Assembly (NCBI GenBank): GCA_016859345.1
Contig: CM029120.1
Coordinates: forward strand, 6,809,501 to 6,873,500
Length of the DNA stretch: 64,000 bases
Direction: 5' to 3'
From: Istiophorus platypterus
Taxonomy: Eukaryota > Chordata > Actinopteri > Istiophoriformes > Istiophoridae
The translations under genes were made by a program, and so were the position numbers. Within the stretch, counting starts at the first letter, position 1, and every line of letters begins with the position of its first letter. The notes beneath the pieces were generated by a model. The model ran no database searches. It was not told where the DNA came from and was given only the letters and a program-made list of their open reading frames with translations. Shown here one piece after another: positions 24,436 through 35,282 of the stretch.

Positions 24436-27400
24436 GCTATCAAACCTTGAAATGCCATTTGTGAGGGCATGAGAATGCACTTTGTTCATTAAAATCTTAA
24501 AGGAGAACATGACCACAAGAAATTCCTGGAATTTCTATCTCAAAACCTCCCATTTAGAGGTATTCCAGAGATATACAGTTTATTGTCTGTTACATATTGC
24601 TTTTAACAACCGATAGACAACTGAAAGGGGCGTTTTTGTAAGGGGTCATTAGTCAAAATGATCAGGAGCCACTGGATTAATCTTTAAGAAATATTTTTTT
24701 TATGTCGGCTTCTTATGTGTTTTTATGATGTAAGATATTAATTTGAAAAGTAGCTGGTCAGATAATTGTACCAGAGTAAGAAATACATACTGAATGTAGT
24801 GGTGGAGAAATATAAAGTGGCATTAAAAGGAAATACTCAAGTAAAGTACAAGTACCTCAAACATGTACTTATGTACAGACCTTGAGTAAATGTACTTAGT
24901 CACGTTCCACCACTGCATATAACTTATATATTTATTTACAGTGAAAAGAAATACTCAAACATGACCCTTCAGTTCATGGAAAAATCATTTAGAGAAAAGG
25001 AATTATGATGAAAGGCCTTTGTGCCTCAAAATCCAATATAACCAAGAGCCCCAAATGGCCAGAACTCAATATTCACGGGGCCTCCATCATCTGAAATAAT
25101 CAACATCGTAAAAAAAAAAGAAAGAAAAGCAAAAACGACACGGATTACTGCTTGCTAAGGGCACTGGAGAGACATAATCCAAAATAGTTTTAGCCACAAA
25201 TTTTATTTTAATCAATATTAATCTACTTGTGTTATGTAATTTCATGCTAGACAGCCTATACTCTGCAGGCTAATCCAATCACCTCATCTCTCGGTTTGAA
25301 GAAAACATCGGGGTCGACAGTTGATTCTCCACGTTGTGATGAATTGTAAATTTATGCAAATGTAAAACTTGCACAAGTTCGGTCACAATGCAGAAAAGTC
25401 CTACCACCAGTGGACAGGGCCTGGATATGAGAACTGATTCGGAGATTATGACATCTATCGCACGGTAAAACAGGAAATCATGCTTCTGTATATACGTTAT
25501 GTCTATTTTTCTTGGGATTCACTGAGCTACTTTCTCCCCCATGATGTAGCTCACTATCAATTACTCACTGACACTTGCCAGCAGCAAAAGCATATACAGA
25601 CGGCTCAGATTTATTGCTGTGACTGGAATGTGAAACAGGATTTTATTATGAAATATGCCATGAGAAATGTAGACCGCTCAAATGAGAAAGTTGAGAGATT
25701 TCCTGTGATCCTAGCGATGTCACGAACAACTGAAGTCATGAATCTCCCTTTTTTTTTCTTTTTTTCAAAAAATCTGAAACATTATTAGATTGTGTCTTGG
25801 TGGAGTCCACCAGCGTCAGAGTTTCAGTGCAACAATGATGAGAAAAATATTAAGTGACCTTAGCAATGTGGACTACTGCGGATGTGTCTCTGTGGTGGAA
25901 TTGATTATGGAAATTGTACTATTTTTCAACTGAAATGTAAATGAATGCGCAGGGTTTAAGACAGCAGCACAATATAATGCATTTCCCATAATGACTTCGA
26001 GGAGCTTCAAAGCCTGGAGTGTGAGATTTATACCATCGTCCCCGTTTCATTGCCAACAGACTGATGAGGACGACTGTGCTGTTAACAGCAGCGCCGTCTG
26101 AACCTGCATAGTATATCAGCATTTCCACATTAGCAAATAATCAGGGGCTTGACAGCTCAGCGAGATGGCACACTATTAGTCATGTGGAGACAGCGAAGTG
26201 GAAAAGATGGAGGCAGTTACATGACAAGAACAGACTATAGATCATGAGCACACTGGCCCTCGTTGTTGCTGTTAATCAACAAACCGCTTGGGTATCCCTC
26301 ATTAATGACACAAGCAGTGGTAACGAACGCCTTGGGAACGGCACTTACACGGTATGGGTGAGTTCCTGTGGTCGCTCGGCCTGCTCGGGGAACACGGGAT
26401 GCGGCGGCTCTCCGATGGGGACGCAGCCCAGAGATTTACTGATGGCGTGGCTAAGCTTTTTGGCTGGAGACTTCTGTGGGGAGGGCAGGAAAAACAGAGT
26501 ATTGTCACCTCGTCTGTTGTATCCACCGCTAGTCGTCCTGTTGGAGCAGCGGAATCACTTTTAGGCTGCTTCCAAAGTCATTTGCATAACTGGGCCAACA
26601 GTTTGTTTACTGTGTCAAAAAGTTTGGATCGGCGGCGGTTTGTGCGTACTCAGGAATGGCTTTTATCTGATACTTCACAGGCGGTTTTATATGCTGCCGT
26701 CATCCAAACTGCCCCACAGCCCTAAAACTGCAATGCATTATGGCTATTATGGTGCATTTATGTCACATGGGACGTATGGGAAAAATGTTTACTATGAGTG
26801 TTCCAACATCAGACCACTAAGTACAGTTTTATGATTGCGGAGTTGCTTTTAAAAAGGACTGAAAACTCTCTGCATTGACAATTTAACACCATGTCAATTA
26901 AAGTTAAGTTTAGGCACCTCAGTGTTATTAAGTGCCAAGTCAGAGCTTTCAGAGAAAAATTTTCTGAGTAATCAGTGAACTATGAGTGTGATTCACAAGT
27001 CAGAAAGTGATAATTACTGTGACTCCGACATGACCTGAACAGAGCACAGCCATACAACACTCTCACTGATCCTAGTTTGGGGTGAGTGATACCGTAACTG
27101 TGTTTGTTTATCTACATTCAATTTGAAGTCACTGATTACACCTGATTCAATATCCTCGGATCTGACCATTGTCATGTTGTTCTTGGCAGAAAAGCCTTTG
27201 AAACAGGTTTTAGTTTCCTCTAACACAGAAAAAGTCAGAATAATCAACCGATTTTAGGTAGAATAGTTGTTGTAGTCCCTAAAGGCAGGATGATCAGTGT
27301 CAAATCCTCCTATATTGAGGAAAAAAGACAAGGTCAAAACCTAGAATGTGGCTGGACCGTCCTCTCGTCCTCTATCTTTTTGTGTCTCTCCATCTGTCTG

Positions 27401-30400
27401 TCCTCAAATATACAGTAATTTAATATATCCGAACTTCCAACAAAGCTATTCTCATTTTAGTTTTTCTGTTTCTGTTGTCAAACAATGGAAAAAGTATAAA
27501 ATAGTGACTGAAACGCAGCCCATTAAGACCACGTGTTAAATATTAGTCACTTCAAAGCCATTTCCAAGCTGCAGCTCTGCAGCTAAAATACTGAATTTAT
27601 AACCGTGTCAGTGGTTCGTTAACATCCATGTCAGCTGACCTGCAGTCAACTGACTGAGACACACAGAGAGGTGAGCCTGCGGAGGGAAATGCCGCCCTTG
27701 CACTCGTGGAGCAATCCCGGCTACTGAAAGTAGCTAAGGTTTTCTCTGAACGGTTGCTAGATTTGCCACTCGGTGCTTTTGTGCAGAAACGTTGCCAAAG
27801 GGCGTGAAAAGTTGGTAAATCTGGCGACAGCGGGACTAAGTTGGCAACACTCCCTGTAAATGCCCCCCTGATGATGAAACAGACACTGTTTGAGCCAATT
27901 CATTTTGAAAGAGTTTCCCAATGGAGAAATGCCAACATTTGATGTAAGTTTGTGAGTCAGTCACGGACATTAGCATTTATAGGGGTGCCTAGATAAAGAT
28001 AGTAAACAAATAAAACAGGATTTTAAAGGGTTTTCTATTGTCAGGGGGGAACATCTTTATAAAGTCAATGGACACCTGGTATTTAATAAACAAGAACTGT
28101 CCGCTCTTGGGGTACAATTTTGCTACCAAACATATTTACTTAAGTGCTGATTGAAATGTGTAGCTGCTCTTCAAATTTCAACTTATTTTTACAGTGATGA
28201 AAAGGCAAGATATAAACATGCCTGAGAAAACCGTCCCTCAATCTAATATCACAGAGGGAATTTTACTGTGTAATACAGATTGTATGCTGACAGACTTTCT
28301 TCCTCCTAAAAGGGGATAAGCAATGTCTGAGCCAATTGTAGACGGGGATTTTGAAACACCTTCATTCAGCATTTTGCATCATCACTGTGAGATGTATTGT
28401 TGCATAACTGTAACTAATTAATTGCTAAAACTGTGAAACAAAAAGGAGACATTGCTTTGTTGTATTTCCAACAAAAAGTAGAGTAGATTCCATAAACACA
28501 ACATTTTTCATCTTTTGCAATTTTGCAAATATTACAGTGCTCTTAGTGACTTTGGTCCTGTTCATACATGTATATTCTCTGTAACACGTATGAATTTTAA
28601 TGTAAAGCCCATTGGATTTACTTGTGAAATGTACTACAGAAACAAATTGCCTTGCCTTGCCTATGCAGTGCATACAATTTACACCACACTACACTTGGAC
28701 ATACATAGTGAGCTTGGTAGCGGGAAGGAAGTGATACAGCAGTTACATTTTCTGTCACAGGAAGGGATATGGGCAGTAATACTGCCAGCTAATCAGAGCA
28801 GAGGTGAACTGAAAACGCTGCCGAAACCAACACTGCAGATGGTTTCGTGAGAACTGAAAACCCAACGACATGGTGAAAATAGTCAAGGATGTGTTTCATA
28901 GACCTAAGATTTAAAAAAAAAAAAATTGTCAAAAAAAAGTAAGAACACATCCAGAGCAGATTTAACCTAACCTTCAAAATAATGTCACCATGGTTTTATT
29001 TATTTATTTATTTTTTTAAATAAGTTTGTCTTTCACACACCCAGGCAAGTCATTCCAGTCCTGAGGCTTCACGAACAGTCATTTTTGTCGCCTATGACTT
29101 CCCTTGTTTCGATTTGTAACATAATGATCGAGCTTTGGGGGAATGCGGCAACACAGCGAATTCAATCAATACAATTTAATTTGCCAAAAATGAGTAAAAC
29201 CCCATAAAATCCCTCTTGGATTGCTTTGCAAGGACAGGAAATGTAAGAGGACGGTTGAGTAGTCCGCCATGTTGTAAAATCATTCCACATTCACAGCGAG
29301 ATATCGACTTTTGAATTGTTTAGAAAAGAGGAAGAAAAAAAAACCAATGTAAAAACTGAGAGTGATCTGGGTTTTGCCTTACCCAAGATGAGTGCTCCTT
29401 CATCTGGTGCTGGTTGCTATGGGGACCATTGGCATGGCCACGCCAGAAGCAGCTCTGACAAAGCTGGTAGCCATGGCACTGCTGGCACCGATACCGGAAA
29501 CCCATCATGCTCTCGCTCCGGCAATATGAACATTCCACCGGATGGAAGACTGGATGGTGAAAAACAACAAGAAAGACGGGATTTTTCAGCCGGAGCTGCG
29601 ACGCCTCTACTCACAGGGTCACTGACAAAAAGCTCTGCATGCAGTTTGATTTAAGGCAGTGGATCCCAGCCTCCTTTCATCTGATAAACCTCTACAATCA
29701 GTGGTGGAAAGTAACTAAGTAGAATTACTCAAGAAATGTACTCAGGTCAAATTCTGAAGTACTTGAACTTTTATTCACTCTTATTTTATTTATTTCTCCT
29801 ACCAAATAATAACTATCTCTGGATCCCTCAGGTTTAATTGTGATTGAAGTACAGGATCTGAAAACTGAATAGTACAAGATGCTAAAATACCCCTTTATCT
29901 CCGCAGCATCTGTCATGAGAGATGAGATTATTGTAAATCAGATGTTATAAAATTATTCCTTGTTAAATAATTACTTATAATAAGTGGATTCTGTTACAAT
30001 ATTTTTTTAAATTAGCTGAGCTACTGCACAGTCTGTCTTCCTGTACCTGTACTGCCTGGCAGCTGCAGAATCCCCCCTATTGTGGTAGATTTTACAGTTG
30101 GGAAACACAGTTTTAAGGGAATAAAATAAATCTGAGGGTCATCATACAATGTCAGTGGCAAATTTAGAAAAAATTCAATGAGGAACTAAACTTATCAAAC
30201 ACTGAAACTACAACATGGATGTACAGTGTAAACAGAGGGAACTGAGTTGCATATCTACCATTAAATCATCCCACACATTGTCCAGATCTTACCATTTTCA
30301 ACATTGGCAAGTCGGTGCATGAGTGGCAGCCATACGAGACACTGAGGAGGAGGATCTGCCATCAACACATCCAAAAACGTGTTCAGCATGATCTTCTTCT

Positions 30401-33400
30401 AGATACAAACACATACATGCGTGTATCTGGGTGAGGAGTGTACATCATTGAACATTTAAAAGAAAAGAAGAAGAAGAAGAAGAAGAAGAAGAAGAAGAAG
30501 AAGAAGAAGAAGAAGAGGCAGAGGGTAGGTCATTCAAATATCCTACCTGCTGGGGGAAGCATGTCCGCACCGAATGCTCCGTGTAGCCGAACGAAGGGCC
30601 CTCGAACACCGCTGTGGGCAGTTTCAGCACCTCCCGGAGAAACTGATCAAACTTGGCAAACACCATGACTCCACTCGAGTCGGAGATCTGTGAGAAAATG
30701 TCTGAGAGAGGGCGAGCATCAGACTTTGTTTTCAGCGAAAACAGAGCGAAAGTAGGCTTTTGACTTTCATGTCCAAAGTGCATATACTCTGCTGAGCATA
30801 TACTCTTCAGGGGTATATGCACTTGTACAAATGTACAGTAAATGAGTTCTGCCTGTGTGTATTCCAACAGTGCCCCTGTGTGTTTAACTTGAGAAACAAC
30901 ATTCAGCAGTCCCGGGATTGTGGAAAAATTTTGCATGTGCATCTAACCAGGCCACGGAATTTTAGAAAATGGTGAAAAAGGCCAATTTACATCTTGGTCT
31001 TCTCACATGTCATAGATGAAGCAGTCAAATATGCACTTACAACGTAGTTTGTCCACAATTTTGCCCCCGCACATCGTTGCCAGCATTGATTTCATTGAGA
31101 AAACTGTCAGCTTCCCATGGCTTTCACTGCGGGGAGACAGAAAAGTGGCTTTTTGAAAGAAGTAGCATAATCTTAGTCTTGGAAGTGACAAATTGAATTC
31201 CGACGCAATAAAAAAAAACAAACCCAAAAACACCTTTGTTCAGAGGATTTGCTGCTGCAGCCTTACTTTGGTTATTAATGTAGGTAACCATGTTTTATAG
31301 TCATATGATAATCTACCATAACTGTCACCCATGGCCACCGCAGCCACTTTTCTCCTTGATAAAAGATAAATATTATACATTTACGACCACTCAAATCAAG
31401 AATTTGCCCACAGTAAAAAGTAGAATGTTTTTAGTTTTTTCCCATTTGGTTTAGAACCCTTCATCTAAGAATAATGCTGAGATTTAAGAATTTAAGAGGG
31501 AAACCCAAAGAAAAATTTGCACCAAGCATAAGCATAACATAGAGCAATGCGTACGAGCAGGAATATAATTAAAACATATTGCGGTTGCATCCATTAGAGC
31601 CTACAATGTCAAAAATCATGAACTAGGCCTTATATCACAGCTTAATATGGTATACACAGGTCATTATTAGTCTGCCTCAAGACCTCTTAAAATCTTTTTG
31701 AATTGCCAAGAGAGACCAGCTCTTTCATTTCAGATTCATTTAGCTCCCGCTTCCGAGCAGAGGTAACAGTGTACATGAAAGCTCTTCTGCCTAATTCAGT
31801 TTGGGCCTCAGGGACAAAGAGTGAAACCGCTTCCTGTGATCGCAGACAGTCATTTCCACGAAGTTTCCCAGAGATACAGCAGCATGAATAACAACGGAGC
31901 GGGGCCAGAATGGCCTTACAGATAAAAGTGAACCAATTGAATGGGTCCATGAATGGACGGGGGCAAGCAGCCAATCAATTTGAGCGTGCAAGGTACAATA
32001 ATGAGCAGGAGCTTTATGGTCAATAATAAACCTCTGTGCTCCAGGATGCGGCGTGTCTGGGGCCTGGAGCACAGAGCAGACTTTAAGAGGTGGGATATAT
32101 AATAAAACATCACAAGGGAAATTTTTTACTGTTTGTACAGTGAAGTAAGGGATGTAGCCACCATTAAAGATACTTCATTCATGTTTCATTTTTGTGAATT
32201 TGGAGGTTTTAGCAACCTCAAGGGTCTACAATTAAAAACAAACACACTGATTTGTCTGTTGATTCCAGTATTTTTATACTCAATATATTCAAATTGGACT
32301 TTTAGGTCAATAAAATAGAAAATTAAAGACAAATTCAGTATTTTTCTACTAGAACTTTATCTCTGGTAGTGTAGAGAGGTCTAGTGTTGCTGGTGCCGTA
32401 TTTTAGAGATCTGTTAAAAAAGAACAAGGTAATTATGCACTGATTATAGGGAAACCAGAGAATGTTTTGTAGGGCTGGAGCATTAATTGTTCAGTTTAAA
32501 AAATAGCATAAGGTAGTGGGGAAAATTTCCTACTTCACAATACCCCAGAGACCAAGGGGACATCTTTAACTGTCTGACCAGTGGTCCAAATCGAAAAACA
32601 TATTCAATTTACTAAAAAGAAGAAAAGGAAGAGTCGCAAATCCTCACAGTGAAGAGAGTAGAACCACTGTGGAGCTTTTGCTTGATAAATGACTTGAATG
32701 TTTTAGTTAATTAGGTGAAAGAAATCTCCTTGAATGGCTCAATTTAAATAAAACTTGTAGAAAATGTAATAGAACATTTTATTCAATGCATAATGTATGA
32801 AAAATCCAAATAATTAAGAGAGTAATAATTAAGGACTTTTTTTTAAAGTGCTATACAGTGTATCACTTTGCTCTGATAGGCTATGAAAATGACTCCACCA
32901 TGACTGTCAAAGAGACATTTTTTCAACAGAGAGGTACTGTTATCGCTGTTATTTTTATTTAGAAAGTTTAGCACACTACAAATAATTCATGCCAGTGGTA
33001 TATAAGCTGATTGTCGACTGCATATGATTCAATTGCATCTGTTTTTCCCGGACAGTTGTTAACGTAAGCCACCGTAAGCTACTGGTCATACCAGACCAAG
33101 TGGGTCAAGTATATTGACTTGAGCAAAGGTGTGTTTTACCCGGGGAGGGGGTGGTGGTGGGGGGGGTGTAAAACATATGTAACCAGGGTCACAAGGTAAA
33201 AAGCTTTAAAATGTTATGTTATTTAGCCCTTTGTATGTCTATTAGCTATGAAGGCACATGTTAACATTCAACCCTCAGTACGTTTGATGTGTCTTCCGGA
33301 GCAACTTTACCAAAACAACAGGAAAAAAAGGTATTCTGATGACTCACAGGGAGTGGCGCTCCTCTGCACTGACCCTCTGCCTCATACCTGTCATAGGTGG

Positions 33401-34160
33401 CCACCATGAAGTTGAGCAGCAGCCCGATGGACTGTTCCACATTGATCTGGTGGGTAGTGGGCAGCCGCTTGTTGAGCTGGTAGTAGATGGAAGACAGGAT
33501 AGTCTCCAGCCGCGACACATTGATTTCAGCGTTGTGGTCCAATGTGTTGAGCCCGTTGTCACGAAAGGCTTCGATCATGTTCCATACATCCACCAGATGA
33601 ACTGTTGGGGTGGGGGCAGATAGACTGTGATCAATTAGGTTTTGTGTTAATGTAGGAACAAACGTTGCCATTTGTTGCAAAGTGTCATAGCAGCAGAAAA
33701 GAAGGGGGAAGGGGGAAAATCTTTAAGTATCACCATGCTCTTACGGTTGCATCTCTTTTGCACAAACCGGAGTTTGCAGGCAGTCCTGTACGTTGACAGT
33801 CTGATAACATCGAAGTTCTGAGCTCCTGGAAAAAAAAAAAAATGCACAGAGATAGTCTCTACACAAATTTTCCACCAGATGAACGCAGAGCCTGTCCAAT
33901 TTCATGAAATTAAATAGTCTCACAAGCACAACCAGGCTTCCTGAAGGTACATTTAAACACTACTGCTGGCTTTGCGTGGGAGGAATCATAAACCACGCAT
34001 CTCCTGTGCAACTTCTAGCCAGTCAAAGAATTACATGAGCCGGCGCTGACGATGAATAGTGAAAAGAGATTTCTCTCAGTCGACTCCACTCACTCATTTC
34101 CATGAAGAGCTGTCTCTTCTCGACCATGGCCTTGCCTCGTTTACTGCCTTCCTCGATCAT
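8192..34160 (-). CDS. dtnb: Beta-dystrobrevin, 16 coding exons, last exon not resolved
   Basis: Beta-dystrobrevin is a cytoplasmic scaffold of the dystrophin-associated complex; it binds dystrophin/utrophin through its coiled coil and syntrophins nearby. Joined exons (34160-34094, 33825-33745, 33601-33388, 31126-31041, 30701-30547, 30398-30293, 29549-29383, 26473-26349, 19881-19807, 15820-15730, 14014-13926, 13139-13026, 11010-10914, 9005-8846, 8576-8487, 8242-8192) keep one frame for 589 codons. Order: EF-hand-like region (about 1-235), ZZ zinc finger (about 243-290 with CSYC, CQQC, CQSC and the terminal His pair), linker, two coiled-coil helices (about 392-489), and a Ser/Pro tail. The start is the ATG one base after an acceptor, giving [10 protein letters not shown], the family N-terminus. 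Human DTNB is about 627 residues; the difference is mostly one known alternative exon that I could not find. Neighbouring asxl2 and kif3c support dtnb over dtna. Confidence 0.95.
8487..8576 (-). CDS. dtnb: dtnb C-terminal exon
   Basis: Acceptor tcccag and donor gttagt, 90 bp. It encodes [20 protein letters not shown] and [10 protein letters not shown], matching the family C-terminal region. Confidence 0.93.
8846..9005 (-). CDS. dtnb: dtnb exon, Ser/Pro-rich tail
   Basis: Acceptor ttgcag and donor gtgagt, 160 bp. It encodes [20 protein letters not shown] and [18 protein letters not shown]. The [11 protein letters not shown] block is characteristic of beta-dystrobrevin tails. Confidence 0.93.
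9006..10913 (-). other. dtnb: dtnb intron (1.9 kb)
   Basis: No exon seen apart from the foldback repeat copy at 9147-9477. Confidence 0.6.
9147..9477. repeat. Foldback fish repeat, copy 3
   Basis: Both termini are visible: ttcaacattttgggaaatat on the left and ccccaaaatgttcagctatt on the right, its inverted form. Inside are gatgagaagatcgat and its inverse ggtatcgatcctt. It lies in a dtnb intron. Confidence 0.75.
10914..11010 (-). CDS. dtnb: dtnb exon, coiled-coil helix 2
   Basis: Acceptor ctgcag, donor gtaaga, 97 bp. It encodes [20 protein letters not shown] and [12 protein letters not shown], the second coiled-coil helix. It ends in phase 0. Confidence 0.94.
11011..13025 (-). other. dtnb: dtnb intron (2.0 kb)
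   Basis: I see nothing beyond chance reading frames. Confidence 0.6.
13026..13139 (-). CDS. dtnb: dtnb exon, coiled-coil helix 1
   Basis: Acceptor attcag, donor gtattg, 114 bp. It encodes [20 protein letters not shown] and [18 protein letters not shown]. The heptad pattern of the dystrophin-binding helix continues from the previous exon. Confidence 0.94.
13245..13355. repeat. hAT-like repeat fragment
   Basis: It reads caagtcctgcattcaaaatt, ttactcaagttaaagtac, ggtattatcagcagagta and aaaagtacaagtactactcg, the internal part of the same aagtac-rich family seen at 24798. The TIR ends are not visible. Confidence 0.6.
13427..13790. repeat. Foldback fish repeat, copy 4
   Basis: Left terminus ttcagcattttgagaaata. 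Inside: gagctttagaggtactggta, ggtcagagccatgctagctg and tttatgctaagctaagctaa. It lies in a dtnb intron, beside an hAT-like fragment. Confidence 0.7.
13926..14014 (-). CDS. dtnb: dtnb exon, start of coiled-coil helix 1
   Basis: Acceptor tttcag and donor gtacaa, 89 bp. It encodes [20 protein letters not shown], then [10 protein letters not shown], the beginning of the first coiled-coil helix. Confidence 0.94.
14015..15729 (-). other. dtnb: dtnb intron (1.7 kb)
   Basis: It contains the MITE-like repeat at 14394-14752. Nothing else was seen. Confidence 0.6.
14394..14752. repeat. MITE-like fish repeat, about 360 bp
   Basis: The ends are roughly inverted: aaaggaccaagtgtggagg on the left, tcctacacacaaggcttttaa on the right. 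Internal words (ctctagagccagtgtttggtt, gaagaaaacatggcggg, gtgattatacactgaat) match a short interspersed repeat I know from percomorph introns. Confidence 0.6.
15730..15820 (-). CDS. dtnb: dtnb exon, [19 protein letters not shown] segment
   Basis: Acceptor gggcag and donor gtgagt, 91 bp. It encodes [20 protein letters not shown], then [10 protein letters not shown]. It joins in frame directly to the exon at 19807, giving TPTKS-VLESPS, the form of dystrobrevin that skips the optional 31-residue exon. Confidence 0.93.
15866..15901. repeat. (CA)n microsatellite
   Basis: CA repeats interrupted once by CG, just upstream of a dtnb exon. Confidence 0.85.
17727..17757. repeat. (GA)n / (GAGC)n microsatellite
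   Basis: GA repeats turning into GAGC repeats, in a dtnb intron. Confidence 0.85.
19807..19881 (-). CDS. dtnb: dtnb linker exon
   Basis: Acceptor ttttag and donor gtaagc, 75 bp. It encodes [20 protein letters not shown] and TPTK, matching the family segment around NMNDTM...PTPTK. Phase fits both sides. Confidence 0.9.
21527..21735. repeat. Compound CT-CA-CT microsatellite
   Basis: About 200 bp of CT-rich, then CA, then again CT-rich repeats in the largest dtnb intron. Confidence 0.85.
22363..22415. repeat. (CA)n microsatellite
   Basis: About 25 CA units with one T interruption. Confidence 0.9.
23228..23279. repeat. Interrupted (CA)n microsatellite
   Basis: CA repeats with CT and TA interruptions in a dtnb intron. 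Confidence 0.8.
23665..23945. repeat. Foldback fish repeat, copy 5 (half)
   Basis: Left terminus ttcaactttttgagaaac, then aagatcgatgacactctcgt, aagactggaaacagt, aaggtaacaaaatccaacca and aatctatacaaactcc. Only one arm of the palindrome is recognisable. Confidence 0.65.
24377..24434. repeat. Long (CA)n microsatellite
   Basis: About 29 uninterrupted CA units, the longest pure CA tract in the window. Confidence 0.9.
24798..24915. mobile_element. Short hAT-type MITE with terminal inverted repeats
   Basis: A 118-bp unit bounded by agtggtgga and its inverse tccaccact. The interior is made of actcaagtaaagtacaagt and ttgagtaaatgtacttagt, which are inverses of each other. Compact, complete, non-coding. 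Confidence 0.7.
26349..26473 (-). CDS. dtnb: dtnb linker exon
   Basis: Acceptor ccacag, donor gtaagt, 125 bp. It encodes [20 protein letters not shown] followed by [11 protein letters not shown], the conserved linker after the ZZ domain. It is separated by large introns (2.9 kb and 6.5 kb). Confidence 0.92.
26474..29382 (-). other. dtnb: dtnb intron (2.9 kb)
   Basis: No exon seen. The part 27620-27860 (with tctggcgacagcgggact and aagttggcaacactccc) looks like an old interspersed repeat, low certainty. A TTTA run is at 28996-29024. Confidence 0.5.
29383..29549 (-). CDS. dtnb: dtnb ZZ zinc-finger exon
   Basis: Acceptor atccag and donor gtaagg, 167 bp. It encodes [20 protein letters not shown] and [20 protein letters not shown]. 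The Cys pairs and the HSNQH histidines of the ZZ domain are all present, so zinc binding is expected to be intact. Confidence 0.96.
29699..29850. repeat. hAT-type MITE, 5' end only
   Basis: It starts with cagtggtggaaagtaacta, followed by tactcaagaaatgtactca and tctgaagtacttgaactttt. The opposite inverted end was not found, so the copy is broken or longer. The right edge is approximate. Confidence 0.6.
30293..30398 (-). CDS. dtnb: dtnb exon before the ZZ finger
   Basis: Acceptor atctag and donor gtaaga, 106 bp. It encodes [20 protein letters not shown] and then [15 protein letters not shown], a hallmark dystrophin/dystrobrevin segment. No long reading frame marks it because it is short and flanked by stops. 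Confidence 0.94.
30467..30514. repeat. (GAA)16 triplet repeat in a short dtnb intron
   Basis: Sixteen uninterrupted GAA units on the plus strand, so TTC on the dtnb sense strand. It fills a third of the 148-bp intron between exons 30547 and 30398. Confidence 0.95.
30547..30701 (-). CDS. dtnb: dtnb exon, EF-hand-like domain 2
   Basis: Acceptor tctcag and donor gtagga, 155 bp. It encodes [20 protein letters not shown] and ends ...[11 protein letters not shown]. The downstream intron is only 148 bp and holds the GAA tract. Confidence 0.95.
31041..31126 (-). CDS. dtnb: dtnb exon, EF-hand-like domain
   Basis: Acceptor ccgcag and donor gtaagt, 86 bp. It encodes [20 protein letters not shown], then GGKIVDKLR. 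Phases join correctly to 33388 and 30701. Confidence 0.94.
31127..33387 (-). other. dtnb: dtnb intron (2.3 kb)
   Basis: No exon seen. It contains the degenerate repeat at 32470-32740 and a G-rich run at 33145-33168. Confidence 0.6.
32470..32740. repeat. Degenerate 'ggctgcaactaatgatt' family repeat
   Basis: It begins gtagggctggagcattaatt. Inside are agaccaaggggacatct, aaaaacatattcaatttact and gagtcgcaaatcctcacagt, matching the internal order of a common fish repeat. A second copy is at 35978. Confidence 0.5.
33388..33601 (-). CDS. dtnb: dtnb exon, EF-hand-like domain 1
   Basis: Acceptor caacag and donor gtatga, 214 bp. It encodes [19 protein letters not shown], continuing to NFMVATYD. This is the most conserved block shared by dystrobrevins and dystrophin. 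Confidence 0.95.
33745..33825 (-). CDS. dtnb: dtnb exon, N-terminal EF-hand-like region
   Basis: Acceptor ttccag, donor gtaaga, 81 bp. It encodes [20 protein letters not shown] and on to KRCN, the start of the alpha-helical EF-hand-like domain. Phase matches both neighbouring exons. Confidence 0.94.
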
Positions 34161-34161
34161 T
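34094..34161 (-). CDS. dtnb: dtnb first coding exon
   Basis: Acceptor ccacag is followed by one base and the ATG at 34160-34158. The exon encodes [20 protein letters not shown] and two more residues, then ends in phase 1 before donor gtgagt. This is the conserved dystrobrevin N-terminus. Confidence 0.93.
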
Positions 34162-35282
34162 CTGTGGCACATGAAACAGCGGGGGTATGCAGCGCTTACT
34201 GTTTGGACAGCGGCATGGTAATAAATGCAACACACAGCTCCTTTCATTGCCCAAAGTCACTCAGATACCGCGCAAGTGAGCGGGGTTCAGAATTTTTATC
34301 CACATCATGCGCCCAACTGAAGAAATTACTCCAGAATATAAGACTGATTGTCTACTAAAAACAAAACAGAAGTGTTTATCTAAACCTCATAAATGTACAT
34401 TTAGAGGGTCTGGTCTTCATTTGTGTATTATTTCGTCGGTTGAGGCATACAGGTGAGTAATTTTTTATATGGTCAATCTAAGTGGCTGAAATGCACGGAT
34501 GAGCTCCTGATCGCTGGTTTACCAGGAGGATACAGGATGTTCTTTACCCTCATCTCGCCGGCTTTGTCAAATATATAGATTACGTGACTTGGGTTGGCTT
34601 TTTAACAGATGATGGAACAAGAGAGATGAAATTTGACGGTTTTTATGACCGGTACACCTTAATTCAATCGATCTGAAAACCCAGCCTCACAACCGGTCTG
34701 TATTGCCATTTTGTTTCATTCTATTGCTATTTAAATCGCTGAAAAAGCAGAGATGTGGGCGGCAGTTCAGGCCTGTGAAGACAAGAGATAAATGATAAAT
34801 TTCCCAATTTTAATTGGGTAGCCTGCCTGACTCGGCCTCAGTATTGGCTCAGGTGGAACATTTCAGAAAGGATCCAATGATGGGGCTTTTTTCTTGTTTT
34901 AACTGAATACTCTGGTGAACAAGCTCCCTTTGAAACAATCAGAATTTCATCATTTCATTCATTCCTTGTGTCTGCTCTTTTTCAAAAAGTGTCATCGGGG
35001 CCTTAATGGTGATGTGTAAGCCATTTCTTTGGAGTAGTTGTCATTTATTCTTGAAAAGTGGACTTCTGAATTTCAAAGAGATCCCTTCAATTGCTCCTTA
35101 ACAGTAACATTACCCTGTGTTCTTATGAAATGAAGACGTTTCATAGTAGTATTAATGCATTAAGGGCATACATTTGTTTTTTGTTCATTGTTACCTATGA
35201 CGGATAAACTATGTCTTTTACTCTGTGAATAATAACATCAGTATACTATATTTGATTTTTATAAAAATTTGAAAGTATTTAC

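Larger units (their letters stand above)
19882..26348 (-). other. dtnb: Largest dtnb intron (6.5 kb)
   Basis: It holds four CA/CT microsatellites, one foldback repeat copy and one complete MITE. A possible alternative first exon with a strong donor is near 21355-21510. No other gene was seen. Confidence 0.6.

Noticed and set aside
26354..26725. 123-codon plus-strand frame
   Set aside because: It is antisense over a dtnb exon; the coding signal comes from the exon on the other strand.
30445..30942. 165-codon minus-strand frame with a poly-Ser run
   Set aside because: Only its central part (30547-30701) is the real dtnb exon. The poly-Ser is the intronic GAA repeat read through, and the rest is intron.
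8192..34160. Assignment to alpha-dystrobrevin (dtna)
   Set aside because: The sequence is close to both, but the Ser/Pro tail, the short C-terminus and the neighbours asxl2-kif3c-hadha indicate dtnb.
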